Source: an uncultured Solobacterium sp. (GTDB taxonomy: Bacteria; Bacillota_I; Bacilli_A; Erysipelotrichales; Erysipelotrichaceae). Taken from it: DNA of 8,774 nt. The stretch is from contig CAKMPP010000009.1 of the NCBI GenBank assembly GCA_927911475.1, forward strand, positions 1 to 8,774, written 5' to 3'. The notes beneath the pieces are model-generated. The model made no database searches and was not told the DNA's origin. It saw nothing but the letters and a program-made list of their open reading frames with translations. The translations under genes and the position numbers were made by a program. Of this stretch, positions 1 through 5,243 are shown piece after piece. Position 1 is the first letter of the stretch. Each line of letters opens with the position of its first letter.

Positions 1-194
1 CGTGTGATATACAAACTTCTTAGTACAAACATCTCCCCTATGATCAAAAATCATATTCAATAATTGATTTTATCAACCTACAATAATCATTCACATAGTC
101 AAGGCTACAAATGTAGTTGTTTTTAACTGTACTCTATTCACGATTTCAAAGATCTTTTTTGAGATTCATCTGGATTTTTTAAATCTCACTATTT

Positions 195-223
195 TTTAAA
201 ATTTCACTTGTTTTTCTTATAGT
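195..223 (+). promoter_or_regulatory. candidate sigma-A promoter for ybaK
   Basis: TTTAAA at 195-200 matches 4 of 6 bases of the -35 consensus, and TATAGT at 218-223 matches 5 of 6 of the -10 consensus, with a 17-base spacer. Transcription would start near 230, leaving a leader of about 90 bases before ybaK. AT-rich DNA gives such matches by chance, so this is tentative. Confidence 0.35.
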
Positions 224-227
224 TAAA

Positions 228-315
228 TACCTCGCAGTTTATTGTAGCGTAAATTTAATATGGATGGAACGAATCTGCAGTGATTCATAAATTGTTGTAA
301 AATAGTGGCGAGGTA
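228..315 (+). promoter_or_regulatory. leader inverted repeat pairing with the ybaK ribosome binding site
   Basis: TACCTCGC at 228-235 is the exact reverse complement of GCGAGGTA at 308-315. The second arm contains the GAGG ribosome binding site (310-313), which lies 7 bases before the ybaK ATG. A small hairpin, GAATC (271-275) with GATTC (282-286), sits inside the enclosed 72 bases. In RNA the outer pairing would close a stem and hide the ribosome binding site. It matches no riboswitch family I recognise. The pairing is seen in the sequence; a regulatory role is inference. Confidence 0.3.
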
Positions 316-320
316 AATAT

Positions 321-803
321 ATGGCAAAAAAAGAAGTAAAGACAAATGCGATGCGCCTTTTGGATGCGGAAGGAATTACATATCAGGAACATACCTATGA
401 TGTAAGTGATGGTTTATTGGATGGTGTTTCGGTTGCCCAAAAATGTGGAGAAGATCCAGAGCAGGTCTTTAAGACATTAGTGACGAAGGGTGATGATGGT
501 GATCATTACGTATTTGTGATTCCAGTAAAAGAGAAATTGGACTTAAAGGCTTGTGCGCGTGCGGTTGGCGTAAAGAGTGTAGCGATGTTACCACAGAAGG
601 AACTGTTAAAGACAACGGGTTATGTCCATGGTGGTTGTTCACCAATTGGAATGAAGAAACTTTTTGTGACTGTTTACGATGAAACAGTCGTATTATTTGA
701 TACAATTCTTGTATCAGGTGGCAAGATAGGAACACAGATTGAGATTGCCCCAGATGATATTATCAAGATTACAGAGGGTAAGGTTGCAGGGTTAATCCAA
801 TAA
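321..803 (+). CDS. ybaK: YbaK/EbsC-family Cys-tRNA(Pro)/Cys-tRNA(Cys) deacylase
   Basis: A 160-residue single-domain cytoplasmic protein of normal family length. The family hydrolyses misacylated tRNA, classically Cys-tRNA(Pro), as a trans-editing factor that protects translation fidelity. Supporting motifs are VFKTLV at 49-54, whose Lys51 matches the conserved lysine of the YbaK substrate pocket, GGCSPIG at 104-110 (the family's GG-x-SP-x-G loop), and GGK followed by QIEI near 133-142. The ATG at 321 is preceded by GAGG at 310-313 with a 7-base gap, and the N-terminus matches the usual start just before the first helix. It is monocistronic here, closed by a strong terminator and convergent with the VanZ-like gene. 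The family is certain; the exact tRNA specificity (Pro, Cys or other) cannot be read from sequence. Confidence 0.9.
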   Translation: MAKKEVKTNAMRLLDAEGITYQEHTYDVSDGLLDGVSVAQKCGEDPEQVFKTLVTKGDDGDHYVFVIPVKEKLDLKACARAVGVKSVAMLPQKELLKTTGYVHGGCSPIGMKKLFVTVYDETVVLFDTILVSGGKIGTQIEIAPDDIIKITEGKVAGLIQ

Positions 804-804
804 A

Positions 805-841
805 GAAACAGCGGAGAACTTATTTGGTTTTCCGCTGTTTT
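805..841. terminator. bidirectional intrinsic terminator
   Basis: Bases 806-815 (AAACAGCGGA) pair perfectly with 831-840 (TCCGCTGTTT). Further pairs, including G-U wobbles, run inward to 820/826 and leave a 5-base loop at 821-825. On the plus strand the stem ends in TTTT (838-841), terminating ybaK; on the minus strand it is followed by a T-rich tail (complement of 797-808), terminating the VanZ-like gene. The stop codon of the minus-strand gene (820-822) lies at the top of the hairpin. Confidence 0.85.
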
Positions 842-1263
842 ATCAGATAAGTGATTAGAAATCCGAAACCATATCCGCACATATCGATGATACAGTCACG
901 TAGTTCGGCTGATCTGCCAGGTGTAAAGTATTGAATTCCTTCATCAAGCATTGGTACAAGTATCATCCAGAGGATGATGACTAACTTTTGTTGGCGCTCT
1001 TGAATGGTATGAGAACTAATAGTTGATACTAAAATACCGAGCATAGCGTATTCGCTAAAATGGGCGAATTTACGAATTAGCGTGTGGAAAAGTTGGAATG
1101 GCATGAAATGGAGAAATTGTAAGTGATCATAGATACGATAGCTTAAAGTTTGACTCAGATTTGCGGAGACTTTTCCTGTTTGCGCTGAGTTATGAAATAT
1201 CCAAAGTGTGTATACGATTACGATAGTCCATAGGATTATCTTTTTTATACGTTTATCCTTCAT
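820..1263 (-). CDS. VanZ-like family membrane protein
   Basis: A 147-residue integral membrane protein. Family motifs are RKFAHFSEYAMLG at 64-76 (the conserved K-x-x-H-x-x-EY core) and DEGIQYFTPGRSAELRDCIID at 107-127 (DE-x-x-Q with GR and D-x-x-x-D). Hydrophobic segments lie near residues 8-23, 70-84, 93-106 and 128-141. VanZ-like proteins include the teicoplanin-resistance protein VanZ, but most chromosomal members have no established function and are not resistance genes; this one has no van neighbours. The start codon (complement of 1261-1263) has GGAG (complement of 1272-1275) 8 bases upstream. The gene converges on ybaK through a shared terminator and diverges from the YitT-family gene across 43 bp. 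The family is confident; function is unknown. Confidence 0.85.
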   Translation of the reverse strand: MKDKRIKKIILWTIVIVYTLWIFHNSAQTGKVSANLSQTLSYRIYDHLQFLHFMPFQLFHTLIRKFAHFSEYAMLGILVSTISSHTIQERQQKLVIILWMILVPMLDEGIQYFTPGRSAELRDCIIDMCGYGFGFLITYLIKQRKTK

Positions 1264-1290
1264 TAGCCATTCTCCATATTGTATTTCCTA

Positions 1291-1299
1291 TGATATAAT
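1291..1299 (+). promoter_or_regulatory. extended -10 promoter of the YitT-family gene, predicting a leaderless mRNA
   Basis: TGATATAAT is a perfect TG-n-TATAAT extended -10 element, with the hexamer at 1294-1299. No good -35 is seen, which extended -10 promoters tolerate. Seven bases (1300-1306) separate the hexamer from the A of the ATG at 1307, so the usual start spacing puts +1 on, or within a base or two of, the start codon. No Shine-Dalgarno sequence precedes the ATG. The complement of 1295-1300 reads TATTAT and could be the -10 of the divergent VanZ-like gene. Confidence 0.6.
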
Positions 1300-1306
1300 A
1301 CCTTCC

Positions 1307-2161
1307 ATGAATAAGAAAAGTGTAATCAATTTTTTGATGGTTTTAGCTGGAACGTTCTTATTGTCTATGTCAGTAGAATTTTTTATTTTACCGTACAATA
1401 TTCTTTCCGGTGGTGTCGCTGGTCTTGCGGTTGCCTTTGAACCATTCTTCCATATAGATAAGACCTTGTTTGCGAACTCTGCGGTAATTGGATTCCTAAT
1501 CTTAGGAGCAGTTATCTTAGGTAAGGAATTTGCCTTAACAACGATGTTATCTTCACTTGCCTATCCAGTATTTAACAACTTACTGATTAAGGTTCCAAAT
1601 CCAATCACTGTTGATCCGATTTTGGCTGCTTTATATGCAGGACTCCTTGGTGGTACTGGTATTGGTATTGTGATGAGAGCGGGATCGAGTACAGGTGGTA
1701 TGGATATACCGGCCTTGATTTTACATAAGTTTACAGGTGTACAAATTTCGGTTTTGGTTATTATTATTGATACTTTAACGGTTGGATTAGGTATTGCGGC
1801 GTATGGCATTAACTCTGCGCTACTTGGTCTAGTGTCCGTGTTTGCGTCTGGCTTTGCGATTGGAAAGGTGTTGAGTGCTGGACAAGGTGCCAATGCCAAG
1901 TCTGTACATATTATTTCTAATCATTGGGAAGAGTTACGTGATGCAATCTATCAGGAACTCAATCGTGGTGTTACGATTTTAGATGGTCGTGGTGGATTCA
2001 ACAGTGAAGCGAAGAATGTTGTGTTGGTTGTTGTATCAACACGTCAATATGCAAGTTTGATTTCATTAATTAATCGAATTGATCCAAAAGCATTCGTAAT
2101 TACAAATGATGCGTCTGATATGCATGGTGAAGGTTTCACCTACGCTTCATCCAATATTTAA
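1307..2161 (+). CDS. YitT-family membrane protein (YitT membrane domain plus C-terminal DUF2179)
   Basis: A 284-residue protein. The N-terminal 195 residues form a multi-span membrane domain with hydrophobic segments near 7-28, 32-46, 55-72, 105-125, 146-166 and 170-187. Typical signatures are the PYNILSGGVAGLA stretch (29-41) and GLLGGTGIGIVMRAGSSTGGMDI (112-134). The C-terminal soluble domain (about 198-284) carries the family signature RGVTILDGRGGF (220-231). The reading frame extends 33 codons upstream of 1307, but that extension crosses the divergent promoter region and resembles no YitT N-terminus; MNKKSVINFL is the natural start. There is no ribosome binding site, consistent with a leaderless transcript. 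YitT-type proteins are widespread in Firmicutes, but their transport substrate or role is not established. The ftsE promoter follows 8 bases after the stop. Confidence 0.88.
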   Translation: MNKKSVINFLMVLAGTFLLSMSVEFFILPYNILSGGVAGLAVAFEPFFHIDKTLFANSAVIGFLILGAVILGKEFALTTMLSSLAYPVFNNLLIKVPNPITVDPILAALYAGLLGGTGIGIVMRAGSSTGGMDIPALILHKFTGVQISVLVIIIDTLTVGLGIAAYGINSALLGLVSVFASGFAIGKVLSAGQGANAKSVHIISNHWEELRDAIYQELNRGVTILDGRGGFNSEAKNVVLVVVSTRQYASLISLINRIDPKAFVITNDASDMHGEGFTYASSNI

Positions 2162-2168
2162 TAGAATG

Positions 2169-2177
2169 TGATAAAAT
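2169..2177 (+). promoter_or_regulatory. candidate extended -10 promoter for the ftsE operon
   Basis: TGATAAAAT gives TG-n followed by TAAAAT, a 5 of 6 match to the -10 hexamer. Start of transcription would be near 2184, about 30 bases before ftsE. No convincing -35 is visible. There is no terminator between the YitT-family gene and this site, so some read-through into ftsE is also possible. Confidence 0.45.
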
Positions 2178-2199
2178 TATTGCGCAGGATTTCACAAGT

Positions 2200-2206
2200 A
2201 AGGAGG
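2200..2206 (+). promoter_or_regulatory. consensus ribosome binding site of ftsE
   Basis: AAGGAGG, followed by T, is a full match to the anti-Shine-Dalgarno sequence and lies 7 bases before the ATG at 2214. It is the strongest site in the window and fixes the start of ftsE. Confidence 0.85.
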
Positions 2207-2213
2207 TACCCTT

Positions 2214-2903
2214 ATGATTCAATGCAACCATGTTTACAAACGATATAAAAATGGTACAAATGCACTGTATGATATAAATTTATCAGTTGATCAGGGCGAA
2301 TTTGTTTACGTCATTGGGCCAACTGGTTCTGGTAAGTCTACTTTGATTAAGTTGATGGATGCGGAAGAAATGTGTACAAAAGGCAATGTCAAAGTTGTCG
2401 GTATTGATGTTGGGGAATTATCCAAACGTCAGATTCCTATCTATCGCCGTAATATCGGTGTTGTATTCCAGGATTATAAATTGTTGCCACATTTGACAGT
2501 GTTTGAGAATATCGCATATGCCCTTGAGGTTATCGGTATGAAGAAGGCACAGATTCGTAAGCGTACGATTGAAGTGATGAAAGTCGTTGGATTAAGTGAG
2601 AAGGGAAATTCTTTCCCAAAGGAATTATCTGGTGGACAGCAGCAGCGTGTAGCGATTGCGCGTGCGATTGCCAACCGTCCTAAGGTATTAATTGCGGATG
2701 AGCCTACTGGTAACTTGGATCCAGCAAAATCAGATGAAATTATGGACTTACTACAGGAAATTAACCAGCGCTATGGTACAACAGTTGTCATGGTTACCCA
2801 TGATATTACGCTCGTAAACAAGTATCGTAAGCGTACGATTGTTTTGGAACAAGGACACATTGTGGCTGACCGTTCCGAAGGAGGTTATGTTCGTCATGAT
2901 TAG
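2214..2903 (+). CDS. ftsE: cell division ATP-binding protein FtsE
   Basis: A 229-residue ABC ATPase, normal length for FtsE. It shows Walker A GPTGSGKST (35-43), Q-loop Gln86 in VVFQDYKLL, signature LSGGQQQR (138-145), Walker B VLIADEP (158-164) with catalytic Glu163, D-loop NLDP (167-170) and switch His196 in MVTHD. FtsE works as a dimer on the cytoplasmic face of FtsX; ATP hydrolysis drives a change in FtsX that activates a peptidoglycan hydrolase outside the membrane. FtsX directly downstream, with an 8-base overlap, and an M23 hydrolase after that support FtsE over generic LolD/MacB-type ATPases. All catalytic motifs are intact. Confidence 0.95.
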   Translation: MIQCNHVYKRYKNGTNALYDINLSVDQGEFVYVIGPTGSGKSTLIKLMDAEEMCTKGNVKVVGIDVGELSKRQIPIYRRNIGVVFQDYKLLPHLTVFENIAYALEVIGMKKAQIRKRTIEVMKVVGLSEKGNSFPKELSGGQQQRVAIARAIANRPKVLIADEPTGNLDPAKSDEIMDLLQEINQRYGTTVVMVTHDITLVNKYRKRTIVLEQGHIVADRSEGGYVRHD

Positions 2904-3790
2904 ACCAATTCGTGAAGGTATCCGTGGTGTTGGTAGACACTGGGCAATGTCTCTTTCGAGTGCAATCGCAGTTACAGTTACATTAATGATTATTAGCTTG
3001 TTCTTGGTATTAAGTTATCACTTAGAACAATTTACACGTTCAGTAGAGTCTTCTGTAGAAATCTCTGTTATGGTGGCATATGATGCGGAATCTGCGTCTA
3101 GCTTAAAGCAGATTGAAACAGCAATCTCTAAAATTGACGGTGTTGAAAGAGTATCCTATTCTTCAAAAGATGATGAGTTGAAATATTACATCAATAGTTT
3201 TGAGGATGAGCGTACAAGAGCGGTATTTGAGCCATTTAAGGCAGATAACCCTATGCATGACGCCTACTATGTAGAAACAAAGAATGGCGCAAATCTTGAA
3301 GAGATTGCTAAGGAGATCGACAAGATTACTGGAGTTGATAGTGTTAACTATGGTGGTCAAAGTACATTGAATATGGTTGATGCGATGTCATCCATTCGCC
3401 GCTTTGGTAGTATCTTGGTGGCTGCGTTAACGTACTTGCTATCTTCTTAATTCAAAATACAATCAAACTTACCATTTTATGCTCGTAAGGATGAAATTAC
3501 GATCATGAAACATGTTAGGTGCGACAAATGGATTTATCCGTGCTCCTTTCCTTTGGGAGGGCATTATTACAGGAATTCTCGGCGCAATTATTCCAATTGG
3601 TCTAACGATTTGGGGCTACATTGTGATCTTTGATAAGACTTCGGGTGTATTAATCTCTAATATGTTCCGTTTAGAGAAGGCATTCCCATTCTTATACTAT
3701 GTTTCAGGTATCTTATTATTAGTTGGTATTCTTGTTGGTCTTTTCGGAAGCTGGCTCTCTGTTACGAAATATTTGAGGGATAAGCGATGA
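2896..3790 (+). pseudogene. ftsX: cell division protein FtsX, interrupted by three single-base frameshifts
   Basis: FtsX is the membrane partner of FtsE; its large first extracellular loop binds and activates murein hydrolases. The start at 2896 (MIRPIREGIR) is preferred because AAGGAGG (2878-2884) is 11 bases away, against 2 bases for the in-frame ATG at 2887, and it matches family N-termini. TM1 lies near residues 17-41 and the extracellular loop near 44-165. The open frame stops at 3448-3450, after 184 residues. The expected sequence continues in the other frames: one base is missing near 3431 (LAIFLIQNTIKLTI follows), one T is extra in the T-run 3475-3478 (YARKDEITIMK follows), and one C is extra at 3511 (MLGATNGFIRAPF follows, then TM3-TM4 to 3790). 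With these corrected the protein is 297 residues, a normal FtsX length. No conserved residue seems lost, so sequencing error is more likely than decay. The stop overlaps the next ATG by 4 bases. Confidence 0.88.
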
Positions 3791-5181
3791 AAAAACTAGC
3801 GAAGATTTGTTTATGTCTACTAATGGCAATGATTATGGTTGGAAACCAATCTAGTACCGTTATTGCGGATGAAGATTATTCCAACTCTGAATATTGGTTG
3901 AATCGCTGTACAAACTATGGTAAAGATGATGCCAGTGCATGTGAGGCATATAAAGCTTACTTAGAGTCTCAGAATGCGGAAATGAATCAACAGATTGCGG
4001 CTTGGAAGGCACAAAAGGCTGATATGGAAGCCAATATCTCAAAATATGCAGCGAAGATTTCAGAGTATCAGATTCAAATCGATACAAAGCAAGCTGAAAT
4101 TGCGCAGAAAGAAGCTGAAATTGACGCAAAACAGAAAGAAATTGACTATAAGCAAGCAGAGATTGAGCAAAACCAACAAACAGCAGATAAACTACAAGAT
4201 AAAGTAAAGACACGTATGGTGTTAAATCAACCTACGATGCGTACAAATCAATATATTGATATTTTGATGGGTGCGAATAACTTTACAGATTTTATCCGTA
4301 TTGCGAATGGTTTAAGTACAATTTCTCAATACGATAAGAAGACTTTGAATGAACTTGTTCAGATTATCGCAACATTAAACAAACAGAAAGAAGAGCTTGT
4401 TGTTGCGAAGAATGAGCTTGAAATTCAAAAACAAGAGAAACAAGCACAACAAAAGGAACTCATTACATTACAGACTTATGTTCAGATTGCCCAAGAAGCA
4501 GCACAGAAGACTGCAGCTGCACTTCGTGGTTCGATTGAGACAAAGAACTCTGATATTGCACAAAACAATGCGTTAATGGCAGGTATTACTGCTCAAATTG
4601 AGGCGATTCAAACAACAAATGGTTGGACTTATCCAGTTGATGGTGCTTGGCGTAGTGCTGGTACTTGGTCTTACCCAGATGGTAGTATTCACTTGGGATA
4701 TGACTTTGCGGCTGGTTATGGTGCGACAATTCGTGCAGTTGCCAATGGTGTAGTACTTCGAGGTGTTAATGGTTGTCCAACCGTTGGTTATCTAGGTGAT
4801 AGTTGTGGCTATCAGTTTGGTGGTGCTTCCTATTCTGGTAACCAGGTTATCTTACTTGTAACAGTAAATGGTAGCTTGTATGGTGTAGATTATTTCCATA
4901 TGACATTAAATACACCAGCAGCGACTGGTACGATTGTAAATGCAGGTGATGTGATTGGACAGGTAGGCTCCTCTGGTAATACAACAGGGCCACACTGTCA
5001 CGTGGAAATCTTCTACTTAGGAGATGCATCTAACTTTGCGTATTACGCAGCCAACTGGAATGGTGACGTAAGCTTTGGAGCAGGTTGGACTGGTGGAAGA
5101 TACGGCTTATATGGCAGACGTTGCAGTGATGGCGTTGGTGCTCCATGTCGTATTCAACCAGAAGAAGTATTTGGTTATTAA
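3787..5181 (+). CDS. secreted coiled-coil M23 (LytM-type) murein hydrolase, likely FtsEX partner
   Basis: A 464-residue protein. A signal peptide (basic MKK, hydrophobic 5-19) is probably cut after Ala27. Residues about 53-140 and 180-275 are long Gln/Glu/Lys-rich coiled coils, the first with near-exact heptads. The C-terminal M23 domain (about 280-425) keeps HLGYD (302-306), the His371 of YFHM, and HCH (403-405), so zinc ligands His302, Asp306, His405 and catalytic His371 and His403 are all present and the enzyme should be active on peptidoglycan cross-links. The layout matches EnvC/CwlO/PcsB-type proteins, whose coiled coils dock on the FtsX loop. Cysteines 41/52, 330/340 and 446/454 are spaced as possible disulphide pairs. 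A Gly- and aromatic-rich tail follows the catalytic domain. GAGGG (3775-3779) precedes the ATG by 7 bases inside ftsX, and the ATGA overlap suggests coupled translation. Confidence 0.9.
   Translation: MKKLAKICLCLLMAMIMVGNQSSTVIADEDYSNSEYWLNRCTNYGKDDASACEAYKAYLESQNAEMNQQIAAWKAQKADMEANISKYAAKISEYQIQIDTKQAEIAQKEAEIDAKQKEIDYKQAEIEQNQQTADKLQDKVKTRMVLNQPTMRTNQYIDILMGANNFTDFIRIANGLSTISQYDKKTLNELVQIIATLNKQKEELVVAKNELEIQKQEKQAQQKELITLQTYVQIAQEAAQKTAAALRGSIETKNSDIAQNNALMAGITAQIEAIQTTNGWTYPVDGAWRSAGTWSYPDGSIHLGYDFAAGYGATIRAVANGVVLRGVNGCPTVGYLGDSCGYQFGGASYSGNQVILLVTVNGSLYGVDYFHMTLNTPAATGTIVNAGDVIGQVGSSGNTTGPHCHVEIFYLGDASNFAYYAANWNGDVSFGAGWTGGRYGLYGRRCSDGVGAPCRIQPEEVFGY
4078..4182 (+). repeat. tandem heptad repeats in the coiled coil of the M23 hydrolase
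   Basis: Five consecutive 7-residue units (residues 98-132): IDTKQAE, IAQKEAE, IDAKQKE, IDYKQAE and the degenerate IEQNQQT, each encoded by 21 bases. Isoleucine occupies the same place in every unit and Glu, Lys and Gln fill the exposed places, as in a long straight coiled coil. The DNA copies are similar but not identical. Confidence 0.7.
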
Positions 5182-5191
5182 AAATATCATC

Positions 5192-5223
5192 AAAGAGTCT
5201 CTTCTAAAACAGAGACTCTTTTT
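5192..5223 (+). terminator. intrinsic terminator between the M23 hydrolase and S41 protease genes
   Basis: Bases 5192-5202 pair perfectly with 5211-5221 (11 bp, AAAGAGTCTCT with its complement) around an 8-base loop, and the stem runs into five T residues (5219-5223). It begins 10 bases after the hydrolase stop codon. Only 20 bases separate the T tract from the S41 start codon, so it is either an attenuator that lowers downstream expression or the S41-uvrB mRNA starts elsewhere. Confidence 0.85.
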
Positions 5224-5243
5224 AGAAAGATAGAGGCAGTAAA

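Larger units (their letters stand above)
1..320. other. AT-rich intergenic region upstream of ybaK
   Basis: No credible coding region, tRNA or known riboswitch is visible on either strand. The first 220 bases are very AT-rich, with T and A runs and small palindromes such as TTGAT-TTT-ATCAA at 64-76 and AAAGATCTTT at 148-157; none looks like a strong terminator. The last 100 bases carry a possible promoter and a leader with an inverted repeat, listed separately. The gene upstream of the window is not visible, so it is unclear whether this stretch also serves as a promoter for a divergent gene. Confidence 0.6.

Noticed and set aside
148..187. Possible terminator of an upstream gene (AAAGATCTTT plus GAGATT/AATCTC)
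   Set aside because: The stems are short and AT-rich, the loop is long, and no gene end is visible nearby.
1..320. Riboswitch, T-box or CRISPR in the long leader region
   Set aside because: No conserved T-box sequence, no known aptamer core and no regular repeats were found; only the weak inverted repeat at 228-315 is reported.
820..1263. Glycopeptide resistance determinant
   Set aside because: Although VanZ-like, the gene has no van cluster neighbours and belongs to a broad family of mostly uncharacterised chromosomal proteins.
1208..1306. Upstream extension of the YitT-family frame (33 extra codons)
   Set aside because: It overlaps the VanZ-like coding start and the promoter region, has no ribosome binding site and does not resemble YitT N-termini.
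2839..2895. Earlier in-frame starts for ftsX, including ATG at 2887
   Set aside because: The ATG at 2887 is only 2 bases from the AAGGAGG site, and earlier codons lie deep in ftsE. Family N-termini match the start at 2896.
3430..3511. Programmed ribosomal frameshifting in ftsX
   Set aside because: Three separate frame changes in both directions would be needed, with no slippery heptamer plus pseudoknot, and no FtsX is known to use recoding. Sequencing error or mutation is simpler.
3860..4213. Open frame on the minus strand inside the M23 hydrolase gene, and similar antisense frames elsewhere
   Set aside because: These mirror biased codons of the real genes (here the repetitive coiled-coil DNA), lack ribosome binding sites and resemble no known family.
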